A stretch of DNA of 64,000 nucleotides from Vibrio ponticus (GCF_009938225.1 NZ_AP019658.1:1426001-1490000); one strand, 5' to 3'; positions 28,133 to 37,601 are shown, numbered from the stretch's first letter. Numbers and translations are program-made. The notes: generated by a model from the sequence alone, not told the origin.

Positions 28133-29575
28133 ATGAATACACTACTTAATCAAGCGAATGCAGTTTTAGCAAGCGCGACAACAGCAACCAATGACCACTG
28201 GCGTCCAAAGTTTCACATCACGCCGCCGGCAGGACTGTTAAACGACCCAAATGGCTTTATTCAGTTTGATGGTCAATACCACCTGTTTTACCAATGGCAC
28301 CCTTTCGCTTGCCAACACGGTTCTAAATTCTGGGCACACTGCACCAGTGATGATCTTATTCATTGGGAATTAAAACCAACCGCACTTGCACCAGATGCCA
28401 GCTACGACAAGAATGGTTGTTACTCAGGTAGTGCTTTTGTACTTAATGATGAACTGCACCTGTTCTACACCGGCAACCTCAAAGATGAAGCCAACCAACG
28501 CATATCAACTCAATGCCTAGCAAAACCGATCGATAGCAAGCTAGAGAGCTACGAAAAGCTTGGTCCAGTGATTGGTGGGCAACCAGAAGGCTACACTGCA
28601 CACTTTCGCGATCCAAAAATCTGGCAACATGACGAGCGCTGGTACTGCGTATTGGGCGCACAAACAGAGCAACTGACCGGACAAGTGCTGCTTTACTCTT
28701 CTGACGATGCAAAGCAGTGGCAATATCTAGCACCCATCGTTGGTGATGGCATCAATGGACTGACTGAGTTTGGCTACATGTTTGAGTGCCCAGATCTTTT
28801 TGCCCTTGATGGTCAAGATGTCTTAATTGGCTGCCCACAAGGAATTCAGCCGCAAGGGATGAATTTCCATAACCGTCATAACAACGGTTACTTTGTCGGT
28901 CAGTTAGATTACGCAACCACTCAATACACCCATGGTGAGTTCCTGCCACTTGATCGCGGCTTTGAATTCTATGCACCGCAAACCACCCTTGCCGATGATG
29001 GTCGTCGCTTGCTAAGTGCATGGCTAGGCATCCCCGATGAAGATGATCAACCAACGGTGGAACATAACTGGATTCACGCCTTATCGCTCGTTCGCTCTTT
29101 GCACCTAGTCGATGGCAAAGTTCAGCAGCGTCCGGTGGAAGAGCACAAACAATTGCGCTGCAGTCAACAGCAGTGGGCTGAGCAAAGCCTCAACGCACAG
29201 CAATCGCTGAGCTTTAGCAGCGAAAACTGTTTTGAGTTAGCACTCAAGGCTGAGCAAATTGACGGAGTGTTATCACTGCGTTTAGCAGAAGTGGGTGAGC
29301 ACTTTGTTGAAATCAGTTTCGATAGCGCAACTGGCGTATTCAAAGTCGACCGCAGTCATGCCCTTTATCAAGATGGCAGCCGTGAATGTCTGTTGAGTAC
29401 TCGCGACAGCTTAGAGCTACAGATCTTCTTTGACCGTTCGATTCTGGAAATTTTCGTCAACAATGGCGAAGAAGTCTTCTCTGGTCGCGTATTTCCTGCT
29501 CAGGCGGTATCAAACACCACTGTGACATCGACTAAGTCGTGTATAATCAAGGAGCTTATTCGATACGACTACTAG
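28133..29575 (+). CDS. scrB: Sucrose-6-phosphate hydrolase (GH32 invertase)
   Basis: 480 residues. GH32 motifs in order: the nucleophile block FHITPPAGLLNDPNG (Asp, near residue 39), WRDP-like FRDPKIW (transition-state Asp) and the acid/base MFECPDLF (Glu), then a C-terminal beta-sandwich. It cleaves sucrose-6-phosphate to glucose-6-phosphate and fructose in the cytoplasm. It is the second gene of scrA-scrB-scrR. No fructokinase gene (scrK) lies in this cluster, unlike some Vibrio sucrose loci. Confidence 0.94.
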   Translation: MNTLLNQANAVLASATTATNDHWRPKFHITPPAGLLNDPNGFIQFDGQYHLFYQWHPFACQHGSKFWAHCTSDDLIHWELKPTALAPDASYDKNGCYSGSAFVLNDELHLFYTGNLKDEANQRISTQCLAKPIDSKLESYEKLGPVIGGQPEGYTAHFRDPKIWQHDERWYCVLGAQTEQLTGQVLLYSSDDAKQWQYLAPIVGDGINGLTEFGYMFECPDLFALDGQDVLIGCPQGIQPQGMNFHNRHNNGYFVGQLDYATTQYTHGEFLPLDRGFEFYAPQTTLADDGRRLLSAWLGIPDEDDQPTVEHNWIHALSLVRSLHLVDGKVQQRPVEEHKQLRCSQQQWAEQSLNAQQSLSFSSENCFELALKAEQIDGVLSLRLAEVGEHFVEISFDSATGVFKVDRSHALYQDGSRECLLSTRDSLELQIFFDRSILEIFVNNGEEVFSGRVFPAQAVSNTTVTSTKSCIIKELIRYDY

Positions 29576-29607
29576 GGAACACCGCCCTAAAGAAAAGGAC
29601 ACGGGAC

Positions 29608-30645
29608 ATGCCAACCATCAAAGAAATCGCGCAATTAGCAGAATCTTCTATCTCTAGCGTGTCCCGGGTCATTAACAATTCTGGTTATGTCGGTGAAGAA
29701 GCGCGAAAGCGTATTCAAAAAGTACTCGATGAAACGGGCTACCGACCTAACGCGCTTGCCAAAGCCCTGCACTCTAAACGCAGCCAAACCATCGGCGTGA
29801 TCTTGCCAAAAATCAATGCGACCTCTTCAGGTGAAAACATTGCCGGTATTGACCAATACTATGCCGACAAAGGCTATTCCATCATCCTAGGCAACACCAA
29901 CCACTCTGTAGATAAAGAAGTTGAGTTTTTGGATCTGTTCGCCGAAAAACAGGTGGACGGCATCATCTTGATCGCGACCACCATCACCCCAGAGCACGAA
30001 GCCAAAATTAAGAAACTGCGCGTGCCTTTAGTTGTGATGGGACAAACCGCCACCGATGGCTCACCAAGCGTGCTGTTTGATGAGATCTCTGCAGCAAAAG
30101 ATATGATGGCGCATTTGGTTGCGCTCAACCACCAGCGCATCGCGTTTATTGGTGTGTCTGAGCTGGATATCTCGGTGGGTCAAAAGCGTAAACAAGGTTA
30201 CTTAGAATCACTCGCAACACATGGCATGCACGCAAAGCCTGAGTGGATAAGCATTGGTGACTTCTCGGTAGAGAGTGGTTATAAGGCGTGCGAAACCATT
30301 TTCACCAATAGCCAAACTAAGCCAGATAGCATCTTTGCGGTAAATGATAAAATGGCAATCGGCGCAATTAACTACCTGTTAGAAAATGGCTATCGCGTAC
30401 CGCAAGACATCAGTGTATGTGGCGTGGGCGGCGGGGCAATGTCGGCTTACTACAACCCAAAGATCACCTCACTGGTGTATGACTTTCACGAGTCTGGGCG
30501 CATGGCTGCGGAGCTGCTGCACGGCTTAATTGAAAAGACCCAAACTATCGCCAAAAACCACATCAGTTTTGTGCCTTACTCGTTGGCTCAACGTGATAGC
30601 ACTAAACAGAAAAGTACTGAACCGAAAAGCACAGAGCAGAAATAG
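29608..30645 (+). CDS. scrR: LacI-family repressor of the sucrose genes
   Basis: 345 residues from ATG at 29608, chosen because the helix-turn-helix begins at once (MPTIKEIAQLAESSISSVSRVINNSG); the longer frame from 29539 adds 23 residues overlapping scrB. It has a hinge helix (YRPNALAKALHS) and a periplasmic-binding-protein-like domain (60-330). The C-terminal tail STKQKSTEPKSTEQK is low-complexity. The ribosome-binding site AAAAGGA is about 13 bases upstream. It likely binds the TGAAAACCTTTTCA site upstream of scrA. Confidence 0.9.
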   Translation: MPTIKEIAQLAESSISSVSRVINNSGYVGEEARKRIQKVLDETGYRPNALAKALHSKRSQTIGVILPKINATSSGENIAGIDQYYADKGYSIILGNTNHSVDKEVEFLDLFAEKQVDGIILIATTITPEHEAKIKKLRVPLVVMGQTATDGSPSVLFDEISAAKDMMAHLVALNHQRIAFIGVSELDISVGQKRKQGYLESLATHGMHAKPEWISIGDFSVESGYKACETIFTNSQTKPDSIFAVNDKMAIGAINYLLENGYRVPQDISVCGVGGGAMSAYYNPKITSLVYDFHESGRMAAELLHGLIEKTQTIAKNHISFVPYSLAQRDSTKQKSTEPKSTEQK

Positions 30646-30673
30646 CCGCCAATAAGTCAGCACCTAAAACACA

Positions 30674-30699
30674 AAAAGCCAGTCACTCGACTGGCTTTT
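30674..30699. terminator. Bidirectional terminator between scrR and the MerR gene
   Basis: AAAAGCCAGTC and GACTGGCTTTT form an 11-bp stem with an ACTC loop. A/T runs on both ends suit both convergent genes. Confidence 0.85.
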
Positions 30700-30730
30700 G
30701 GTTAGTTAGCGATAGCCACTGGCGAGATGG

Positions 30731-31240
30731 TTACATCTTACGGATCTGCGCTATCTCATCAGCATCAATAGCTAAAGATTCAAGAAACTTCTGATGCTCC
30801 TGTGGCTCCATCTCTTCAAACTTCTGGTGCCACTTCACCATGTCTGCTTCGGTAAAACCGGCGGCTTGCATAATTTCGACCCAACGTTGTTTATTCACGC
30901 TCTTATCCTCTCTTAGATTTGGTTCTTGCAGCAGGGCAACAATCGCGCTTTGCTGCGCGCGTAATGTTTGGATCTCTCGCTCTAACTCTTCAAAGTGATC
31001 TTTCAAGATAGTCGCTTGAGATTGCCCCTGTTTGTCCAACAAAGTGCGAATACTGGCTAACGGCAAGCCATAAGAGCGATAAGAGGAGATGGCTTTTAAC
31101 CGTGCAATCTCTTTGTCGCCATACCAGCGATAACCATTTTCACTGCGCAACGTAGGCAGCAATAGCTGCTCTTTTTCGTAGTACAAAATCGTAGTGCGCG
31201 AAATCCCGCACTCTCTCGCCAGTTGAGTGACCGTTAACAT
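30731..31240 (-). CDS. MerR-family transcriptional regulator
   Basis: 169 residues from ATG at 31240 (AGAGG upstream); a longer start at 31276 precedes no recognisable sequence. The winged-helix N-terminus is MLTVTQLARECGISRTTILYYEKEQLL, followed by YRWYGDKEIARL and a coiled-coil dimerisation helix (about 75-115). There is no cysteine metal-site motif at the C-terminus, so it is not a MerR/CueR metal sensor; a drug- or stress-responsive type is more likely. It stands alone. Confidence 0.88.
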   Translation of the reverse strand: MLTVTQLARECGISRTTILYYEKEQLLLPTLRSENGYRWYGDKEIARLKAISSYRSYGLPLASIRTLLDKQGQSQATILKDHFEELEREIQTLRAQQSAIVALLQEPNLREDKSVNKQRWVEIMQAAGFTEADMVKWHQKFEEMEPQEHQKFLESLAIDADEIAQIRKM

Positions 31241-31328
31241 ATTCTTGCCTCTTTGTGGTTCAGACTGCATCTTCAACCCTCGACTGATAGACGGGTCAAC
31301 ACGTTTTTTTCATTAGGCTCTTTTCACC

Positions 31329-32012
31329 TTAAGCGTGACCGAGTAAACGGAAATTCCAGTTCTCAACTTCACCAGTGGCAATACGCTGCAGCACTTTGTC
31401 TCGCCAACTCTTTGAGAGCCTTTCCTGCGATTTAAGCTGCTCAAGACCTTCTGGATTAAGCGGGTCACCAAAATAGCGCTCACACACCGCTAAGATAGAG
31501 AGCGGATTGGCCACTCGCTCAATCAAGACTAGCGGCGCATCTACACTCACCACGCCAGGCTGTATCACGCGATATAGCCAGCCACAGCGACTAACATCTT
31601 GCATATCCACAGAGAAATTCTCAACGCCCCAGCGCTGGCTTAACTTCATGCAAGGTGAACGCGGCTGGCTCACTTCAATAATCGCCTCACCCCACTGGTA
31701 GCGATCGCCAATACAAACATCGGCTTCAGACATACCCAAAGTACTGATGTTTTCGCCCATACCCGGCGCCTGCCACGTATGCTCACTGCGGTATTTGCTC
31801 GCCCAATATTGATAGTGCTCGGCAGGATATTGATGCAACGCACGCTCTACACCACCATGAAATTTCATCTCGGCACATTCGTCGCCTTCCAGACCGGTCT
31901 CCGATAAATAGATCTTGCCCGTGATTGGTGATTTGTCTATCGCGGTCGTCATACCAAAACGCTCGGCGACTTTCCCCGTATAGACTCCGGATAACTTATA
32001 CTGTTGAGACAC
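31329..32012 (-). CDS. MOSC domain protein, YiiM-like
   Basis: 227 residues from GTG at 32012, with GGGAG upstream. MOSC core motifs are visible: GLEGDECAEMKFHGG with the DxxH-type pattern, and QPRSPCMKLSQRWG, carrying the conserved Cys expected to bind the molybdenum cofactor. E. coli YiiM reduces N-hydroxylated base analogues such as 6-hydroxyaminopurine; the same detoxifying role is plausible. It is followed leftward by the divergently placed MerR gene, which reads the same way. Confidence 0.88.
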   Translation of the reverse strand: MSQQYKLSGVYTGKVAERFGMTTAIDKSPITGKIYLSETGLEGDECAEMKFHGGVERALHQYPAEHYQYWASKYRSEHTWQAPGMGENISTLGMSEADVCIGDRYQWGEAIIEVSQPRSPCMKLSQRWGVENFSVDMQDVSRCGWLYRVIQPGVVSVDAPLVLIERVANPLSILAVCERYFGDPLNPEGLEQLKSQERLSKSWRDKVLQRIATGEVENWNFRLLGHA

Positions 32013-32116
32013 GTGACTGCTCTCCCTGTATTGATTAACTGCGCGCTATTTTGCTGTGCTGACTACAAAATGATATGGCTATGCTAACACGGAAAGCTCA
32101 CAGGAAAACGGGGAAG

Positions 32117-32527
32117 TTAATTGGTGTCAGGTAGCGATAAAAACTGACTTTTAGCACTCGAACAGACCTGCCCTTCAACACTGATTTGACTGCTCAGTTG
32201 ATGCAAGTTGCGCTTGGTGGCGAGCCACCTCGCCTCCACCACAATACTGACACCAACCGGAACTGGTTGATGAAATCGAGTTTCTAATTTGGCAGTCATT
32301 GCGGTGATGCCCATGCTAAACAAGCAATGCAGCATCGCACTGTCATGTAAGGCAGTGATTAACCCACCTTGCATAATGCCAGCGTAGCCTTGCACCCTAT
32401 CTGTTGTTACAATCTCAGTTCTAACCACACCCGGTTCAACGGTTGTGAATTGAAGAGTGTTATCAGCAAAAAATGGCTGTTGGCAAACCACGCAATCCGC
32501 ATGATTGTGAGGAAATATTGGCTTCAT
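32117..32527 (-). CDS. Hotdog-fold thioesterase, PaaI type
   Basis: 136 residues. The N-terminal CVVCQQ pair and the central hotdog helix motif YAGIMQGGLITALHDSAML, with the Asp used by PaaI-like thioesterases, support a cytoplasmic acyl-CoA thioesterase. The last strand (VSIVVEARWLATKRNLHQLSSQISVEG) fits the fold. The substrate is unknown. Divergent from the DUF134 gene with 26 bases between starts. Confidence 0.8.
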   Translation of the reverse strand: MKPIFPHNHADCVVCQQPFFADNTLQFTTVEPGVVRTEIVTTDRVQGYAGIMQGGLITALHDSAMLHCLFSMGITAMTAKLETRFHQPVPVGVSIVVEARWLATKRNLHQLSSQISVEGQVCSSAKSQFLSLPDTN

Positions 32528-32553
32528 GGCGTACTAGCCTTTAGGAAATAGTT

Positions 32554-32829
32554 ATGGCTCGACCTAAAATCCATCGCGAAATCTGCACTCGCGCCCCTTA
32601 CTCATGTTTTAAGCCAAACGGGGTTCCGATGACTGACTTAGAGCAAGTTGAGCTGCTACCAGAGGAGTTGGAAGCGCTGCGACTGGCGGATCAGGAAGGA
32701 TTGAGCCAACTCGACGCCGCAGCCCAGATGCAGGTATCTCGCCAAACCTTTGGCAATATTGTTAAACGAGCAAGAAACAAAGTGGCACATTGCTTAGTCA
32801 ATGGTCATGCGCTGGTACTGAGCAAATAA
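32554..32829 (+). CDS. DUF134 family DNA-binding protein
   Basis: 91 residues, cytoplasmic. The N-terminal MARPKIHREICTRAPYSCFKPNGVP is the DUF134 signature with two Cys. A sigma-region-4-like helix-turn-helix follows (EELEALRLADQEGLSQLDAAAQMQVSRQTFGNIVKRAR). DUF134 proteins commonly neighbour NifX/NifB-type cluster-binding proteins, as here, and probably regulate them. A perfect 36-bp palindrome 730 bases away is a candidate target. Confidence 0.88.
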   Translation: MARPKIHREICTRAPYSCFKPNGVPMTDLEQVELLPEELEALRLADQEGLSQLDAAAQMQVSRQTFGNIVKRARNKVAHCLVNGHALVLSK

Positions 32830-32863
32830 CTTACTAATAAACAGCAGATACCAGATCTCGCTG

Positions 32864-33058
32864 CTATTTAGACGGCTCTTGAATTTGATACAGCACTTTG
32901 TGTTCCGCGCACACCTCTTCGCAATTGCACTCACGTTCAATATCAATTGAAGCCAGCCCTCCGCAACTGCCAGCGATTGGCTTACGCGAGAACATCACGC
33001 CAATCGCCATCAAAGCAATAATCGCCACAAAAGCCAGCACAGTCAGTATTAGCGTCAT
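32864..33058 (-). CDS. NqrM-like small membrane protein (DUF539)
   Basis: 64 residues. One N-terminal TM helix (about 3-24), then RKPIAGSCGGL and the Cys cluster ERECNCEEVCAEH, the pattern of NqrM, which is needed to assemble Na+-NQR, probably for iron delivery to the NqrD/E site. True nqrM lies beside nqrF/apbE; none of these genes is here, so this looks like a paralogue serving another process. It overlaps the preceding NifX-like gene by 4 bases (ATGA), so they form one operon. Confidence 0.75.
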   Translation of the reverse strand: MTLILTVLAFVAIIALMAIGVMFSRKPIAGSCGGLASIDIERECNCEEVCAEHKVLYQIQEPSK

Positions 33059-33498
33059 TTGCCGATCCTAGTGATCTTGGCAAAATTCGCCGGTGCTAAT
33101 CGAGCCAATAGCGATGGCTTAGCTGCTGGCTTACTGCCACAACAGCCACTTTGCTTACGTGGCTCTCTGCCATATTCCAAGCTTTTCACTTGCTCTAAAT
33201 TGGCAAAGTCGAGTTCTTGCACGGGCATTTTTGCCGGGGATACCAATACGGTTAGTTGTCGGTCAAACAGGCGTTGCAGCATTTTTTTACCAATCGCTCG
33301 GACGACCACCGCATCAACTTGGTAGGTATCGAGAATTTCCATCCACTGTTTTTTCTTACCACATTGCGATGGGGTTTCCACTAAGGTAATAAGTTGATGG
33401 GTATTGCGCTCATCATCAACGATCAGCACTTGCGGAGAGCGAGAGAAGTGATTGGCAACTTCAGCGTTGCGACTAGGAATAGCGTATATCATGGGCAC
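33055..33498 (-). CDS. NifX/NifB-family iron-molybdenum cluster-binding protein
   Basis: 147 residues. The dinitrogenase-cofactor (NifX-like) fold is indicated by MIYAIPSRNAEVANHFSRSPQVLIVDDE at the N-terminus and VDAVVVRAIGKKMLQRL in the middle. The C-terminal third carries QSGCCGSKPAAK, a CC pair that may bind a metal cluster. No nitrogenase genes are present, so a role in general Fe-S or Mo cofactor handling is inferred. Co-transcribed with the NqrM-like gene. Confidence 0.8.
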   Translation of the reverse strand: MPMIYAIPSRNAEVANHFSRSPQVLIVDDERNTHQLITLVETPSQCGKKKQWMEILDTYQVDAVVVRAIGKKMLQRLFDRQLTVLVSPAKMPVQELDFANLEQVKSLEYGREPRKQSGCCGSKPAAKPSLLARLAPANFAKITRIGK

Positions 33499-33529
33499 TC
33501 GAAATAGGTGACTTCACTGTGCCTCTATT

Positions 33530-33565
33530 ATTGCTAGTTATTGGCATATGCCAATAACTAGCAAT
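33530..33565. promoter_or_regulatory. Perfect 36-bp palindrome upstream of the NifX-like operon
   Basis: ATTGCTAGTTATTGGCAT is followed directly by its exact reverse complement, giving 18-base arms without spacer. The centre is TTGGCATATGCCAA. It lies 32 bases upstream of the NifX-like start codon and 42 bases past the end of the exonuclease gene. No T-run follows on either strand, so an operator is more likely than a terminator. Confidence 0.7.
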
Positions 33566-33606
33566 GAGATCTTAGATTGCACGCTTGCTTAATGATTAAA
33601 CGGATT

Positions 33607-34257
33607 TTACAAACTCAGCTTATTCGCCATCTTCTGCGCTTCTTTGCGTAGCATCTGATCAACCACCGCTTTCGAGGTTTTACCTACTTTGACCATTAAA
33701 TCAAAGCTCGGCTCAGCAATCGCATATTTTTCTTGCACCGTCGCCAACTGCACTTGCCACAAATGCGCGGTCATTTCGGCATCGGCTAACGCGCGGTGAA
33801 AAACACCATCATTGGCAATTTGATGGTACTTCACCAAATCACCGAGCTTATGCGAGCTACTCTCTTGATGCAGGCGTCTTGAAACCAGCAGTGAACAAGC
33901 AAACTTACCATCGTAGTTGCGGTTGATTAGCTGTAACTCACCATCAAGAAAACGTTGGTCAAAAGAGGCATTGTGCGCCAATAAGTTACTGCCTTGAATA
34001 AAGTCAGCAAACTCATCCATCACCTCGGCACAACTTGGCGCGGTCGCCAGCATATTGTTGGTGATACCGGTGTAGCCTTCAATGAAGCTACTCACGCGAA
34101 AGCCTGGGTTCATCAAACTTTGGAAACGATCGACAACCTCACCTTGATGCAATTTAACCGCACCAATTTCTATCGCGCGATCACCTTGCTGCGGTGAAAG
34201 ACCTGTGGTTTCAAAGTCGAGAACAATAATCGAGCTTGCTGCTGATGGAATAATCAC
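33607..34257 (-). CDS. DEDDh 3'-5' exonuclease (DnaQ-like)
   Basis: 216 residues from GTG at 34257. Exo I is VLDFETTGLSPQQGDRAIEIGAV (Asp, Glu), Exo II is LLAHNASFDQRFL (Asp), and Exo III is HRALADAEMTAHLW (His, Asp), so all five catalytic residues are present. It is a stand-alone single-domain exonuclease like those of the DNA polymerase III epsilon superfamily. It lacks the C-terminal polymerase-binding tail of true DnaQ and is probably a repair or RNA-trimming nuclease. Confidence 0.88.
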   Translation of the reverse strand: MIIPSAASSIIVLDFETTGLSPQQGDRAIEIGAVKLHQGEVVDRFQSLMNPGFRVSSFIEGYTGITNNMLATAPSCAEVMDEFADFIQGSNLLAHNASFDQRFLDGELQLINRNYDGKFACSLLVSRRLHQESSSHKLGDLVKYHQIANDGVFHRALADAEMTAHLWQVQLATVQEKYAIAEPSFDLMVKVGKTSKAVVDQMLRKEAQKMANKLSL

Positions 34258-34665
34258 AAAACACCTAATAGAGAACAGGAAACCGGGTGAGTTTAACGGC
34301 GGATTGGATTAAGCGCAAAACATCGATTCACTCAATTTAAAATTTGACCTAACGCACTAAATAATCAAATAATTTCGAGTGTTTCCTCTGTTATCATCAC
34401 AGGAGTCATGCGTCAATTTCTCGTCGCATCACTGCCATCACTGAGATATGTTTATTAAAATTCATATAGTTAGGAAAATTCCTACGCCGCATATGAAAAT
34501 TCTCTCACTGCCATAATACAAGCACACCAACCATCCCATTCATACTGCAACTTAAATCATTAACAATCAAACACATACACAAATAACCCATTCAATTCTT
34601 GCCGCTATAATCGCCGCCCAATCACACAAAAATAATAAATTCACATAACTGAGAGTTAATTGAGA
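34258..34665. other. AT-rich intergenic region upstream of a chemoreceptor
   Basis: About 400 bases between divergent genes with no ORF I would support. It holds a perfect 14-bp palindrome TAGGAAAATTCCTA (34471-34484) and a consensus -10 box TATAAT (34606-34611) about 55 bases before the MCP start. The matching -35 is weak. Confidence 0.45.
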
Positions 34666-36759
34666 ATGTTTAATAGTATTCGCACTCGAATTGCTGTGAC
34701 AGCTGGTGCGGCAATGGGCTTTACCCTGCTTATTGCCATGGGCATGACCACTAATGCGTTTACCGACGTAAACCAGCAAATCTCAGCAAAAGTAACCACC
34801 CAACTGACTGAAGCAACCACATCTCACTTACGCTTTACCGCTTCAGAGCAGAGCAAAACCATCGCAACTGAGCTATTCCCTGTTACGCGCAGCCTAAGCC
34901 AGTTACGCTCAATTATGGAACATAGTGCCGCGGATAAAGCTGGCGCCGATGCGCTGGTTAACCATTTTATCGCCGCACTTAAAGCGCAAGACGAAGCGGT
35001 GTTCGCGGGTTACTTAGTATTTGAAGAGAAAACTTGGGCGCCAGAAAGTGAAGCCGCGGTTGCTGCTGCATTTAGCCCAGATGGCTACCTTGCTCCATTC
35101 TTTTCGCCAAATAGCCAAGGCGGTTTTGATGCGCTGGGCATGGCAAGCTTTACCAATACCCAGCTTAACGCCAATGGCGAACGTACCGATGAATGGCACT
35201 TAGCGCCATTTGAAACAGGGCGTCCATTTGTGATGGAGCCTTACATGTACCCGGTGCGTGGCAAGCAAGAGCTGATCACCACCATCAGCCAACCGATTCG
35301 CTTAGACGGCAAGATCATTGGCTCGCTGGGCTTTGACCTATCACTCGAGAAGCTACAAGGTCAAAGTGAACTGCTTTCACGCGATCTATTTGGCGGACAG
35401 GGCAATATCATCATTGCTTCGTGGAAAGGGGCGACGCTGGCGAACAGTAACCTGCCAAGCTCGGTGGGTAAAAAAGTACCAAACCAGCTATTTAAGCAAT
35501 GGTCAAATATCCAAGATCTCGCGACCCAAGCGGATATCGGCATGATGACGCAAAATGGTCAAGAATATGCCATCACATCAATCAAAACCTCAGGCGCACC
35601 ATGGGTAGTGATTGTTTCTGTTCCTACCCAAGTGCTACAAAAAAGCATCACTGAGTTCGCAAACTGGAACGATGAGATGAACAGCAGCGCACTGGAGAAA
35701 GGTATTTGGGCAGGCGTACTAGCGATGTTGGCAGGCGTGATTGCCATGACCTTAATTGCCTCATCATTAGGACGCGTATTAGCGAACCTAGTAGAGCGTT
35801 TTAAAGATGTCGCACAAGGTGATGGTGACCTAACTTACCGTCTAGAAGTAAAAGGCAAAGACGAAACTGCGCAGTTGGCACAATGGTTTAACGCCTTCTT
35901 AATTCGAATGCAAGAGATGATTAAAACCGCCAAGCAGACCGCAACGCAAGTGGAGCACCACGCAGGTGAAGGTCAAGCCAGTGGTGAAATTGCCAAAGAT
36001 AAACTGAATGCACAACTAAACGAAGTCAACTCTCTCGCCACGGCGATCAACGAGATGACTGCGGCAGCCCAAGAAGTTGCCAACTCAGCAGTACAGGCGG
36101 CAACAGCCGCAGGTCAAGTGCAAGTTAGCAGCCGTAGCGGTATGGATCGCATGGATAATGCAGCCGTTGCGATGGAAGATCTGGCAAGCCAAGTTAACCA
36201 CGCACAGGCGCAAACTCTTTGCTTGGCTGAATCAAGCGCCAATATCCAAGGCATTTTGACTGAAATTGGCGGCATTGCCGAGCAAACCAATTTGCTGGCA
36301 CTCAATGCAGCAATTGAAGCGGCTCGCGCGGGTCAAGCTGGTCGTGGTTTTGCCGTGGTTGCTGATGAAGTGCGTAACCTCGCTAATCGCACCCAAAGCT
36401 CGACTGAGGAAATCCGCACTATGCTGGCGCGTCTAGAGCAAGACACACAAAACATTGTCGGTTTGATGCAGAAGAGCCAACAACAAGCGGCAGACACCAA
36501 AGGCGAAACTCAAGCGGCTCAAATGGCACTATCTGAGATCAACCAAGCGATTGAAGTGATCAACGATATGAACAATCAAATCGCTTCAGCGGCTGAAGAA
36601 CAAAGCCTAGTGGCAGAAGAGATTAACCGTAACGTAGTGATCATTAACGACACCGCAGTGGATGTGATGGATACCATGACGCAATCGGTTGAAATCAGCC
36701 ATGAGCTCTCTCACGGTGCCACCGAACTGCATCAAGAGTTGAATAAATTTAAGATCTAA
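34666..36759 (+). CDS. Methyl-accepting chemotaxis protein (dCache-like sensor)
   Basis: 697 residues. TM1 about 8-30, a periplasmic double-Cache-like region (about 35-345, including [23 protein letters not shown]), TM2 about 350-370, HAMP, then the cytoplasmic signalling hairpin with the CheA/CheW tip [35 protein letters not shown]. There is no C-terminal CheR-binding pentapeptide. ATG at 34666 is preferred over a TTG two codons earlier. The ligand is unknown; dCache receptors usually sense amino acids or organic acids. Confidence 0.93.
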   Translation: MFNSIRTRIAVTAGAAMGFTLLIAMGMTTNAFTDVNQQISAKVTTQLTEATTSHLRFTASEQSKTIATELFPVTRSLSQLRSIMEHSAADKAGADALVNHFIAALKAQDEAVFAGYLVFEEKTWAPESEAAVAAAFSPDGYLAPFFSPNSQGGFDALGMASFTNTQLNANGERTDEWHLAPFETGRPFVMEPYMYPVRGKQELITTISQPIRLDGKIIGSLGFDLSLEKLQGQSELLSRDLFGGQGNIIIASWKGATLANSNLPSSVGKKVPNQLFKQWSNIQDLATQADIGMMTQNGQEYAITSIKTSGAPWVVIVSVPTQVLQKSITEFANWNDEMNSSALEKGIWAGVLAMLAGVIAMTLIASSLGRVLANLVERFKDVAQGDGDLTYRLEVKGKDETAQLAQWFNAFLIRMQEMIKTAKQTATQVEHHAGEGQASGEIAKDKLNAQLNEVNSLATAINEMTAAAQEVANSAVQAATAAGQVQVSSRSGMDRMDNAAVAMEDLASQVNHAQAQTLCLAESSANIQGILTEIGGIAEQTNLLALNAAIEAARAGQAGRGFAVVADEVRNLANRTQSSTEEIRTMLARLEQDTQNIVGLMQKSQQQAADTKGETQAAQMALSEINQAIEVINDMNNQIASAAEEQSLVAEEINRNVVIINDTAVDVMDTMTQSVEISHELSHGATELHQELNKFKI

Positions 36760-36779
36760 TCTGACTCGCTCTCTCAAAC

Positions 36780-36807
36780 AAAACAGCGTCCTTAGCGACG
36801 CTGTTTT
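36780..36807. terminator. Terminator after the first MCP
   Basis: AAAACAGCGTC (36780-36790) and GACGCTGTTTT (36797-36807) form an 11-bp stem with a 6-base loop, A-rich before and T-rich after. It serves the MCP and the convergent GFA gene. Confidence 0.85.
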
Positions 36808-36826
36808 ACTTTCTAAGGCTGACCGC

Positions 36827-37240
36827 CTAAGGTTGACCATCTAAGGCTTTAACGCCTTCAGGGATTTGATACCAAGAAACCTTTTCTTTTACCCACACAT
36901 GCACCTTAGGTTCAAAGATAGAATCATCTTCAAGCGCGACCGGTTTAAGCTTGAGTTTGATCAGCTGAGGCTCTTGCGGATTGAGGTGGTAAATGCGGTT
37001 GCCACAACCCGTGCAGAACTTCGCGGCATTGATATTACCGCTGTCAGTTGGGCGACTCCACTCACCCATCTCGCCGCTAAATTCAATATCTTCTGCTTTC
37101 ACTACCGCTGTCACGCTAAACGGCGCAGTCGCAAGCTTTTGACACTCTGTACAATGGCAAGCTGCCACCATCTGCGGTGCGGCTTTAAGTTGATAGGTTA
37201 CCTGACCACACTGACATTTCCCTTCAATTGGGTAACTCAT
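36827..37240 (-). CDS. GFA family protein (CENP-V/GFA zinc fold)
   Basis: 137 residues from ATG at 37240, with AAGGAGA upstream; the longer start at 37261 is rejected. Zinc ligands: CQCGQ near the N-terminus, CHCTECQ and CTGCGNR. The family is named for glutathione-dependent formaldehyde-activating enzyme, but that activity is doubtful for most members. No neighbour points to a pathway. Confidence 0.88.
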   Translation of the reverse strand: MSYPIEGKCQCGQVTYQLKAAPQMVAACHCTECQKLATAPFSVTAVVKAEDIEFSGEMGEWSRPTDSGNINAAKFCTGCGNRIYHLNPQEPQLIKLKLKPVALEDDSIFEPKVHVWVKEKVSWYQIPEGVKALDGQP

Positions 37241-37291
37241 GACACTCTCCTTGTCTCTCACTATTTCGTGTAACTAAAGCTATTACTACAG

Positions 37292-37531
37292 CTATTGAAA
37301 CTCTTCGCCCTTGTTGTCTAGCGTCATATGCTGACAATGAGAACACTGCTCATAGCGATCAATCAGATCCAATGAAGCTAATGGCGCACTCAAAGTGGCT
37401 GCGGAAAAGAAGCCAGACAAAAAAGCTTTAAACTGCTCTTTACGACTTTTGCCATAAGGTGAAGGTTTCTGTTTTATGATTTCTTTGTGCTCACATGTTT
37501 TTCCACAATTTGAGCAATAACGGACAGTCAT
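37292..37531 (-). CDS. Small zinc-ribbon protein, function unknown
   Basis: 79 residues from ATG at 37531, just 51 bases past the GFA gene start and on the same strand. Two CxxC knuckles (CSNCGK at the N-terminus and CSHCQH near the C-terminus) suggest a zinc ribbon flanking a hydrophobic middle (FLSGFFSAATLSAPLASLDLI) that could be a short membrane hairpin. I do not recognise the family. Confidence 0.6.
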   Translation of the reverse strand: MTVRYCSNCGKTCEHKEIIKQKPSPYGKSRKEQFKAFLSGFFSAATLSAPLASLDLIDRYEQCSHCQHMTLDNKGEEFQ

Positions 37532-37601
37532 AACACTACTCAATACAACAGTGATGTAAGTATCAGTTCAGCCTACAAATTCACGCCACAAAGATCAAAT
37601 T

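Noticed and set aside
32864..33498. Nitrogen-fixation genes
   Set aside because: The NifX-like fold alone is widespread; no nifHDK, nifE/N or nifB radical-SAM gene is present.
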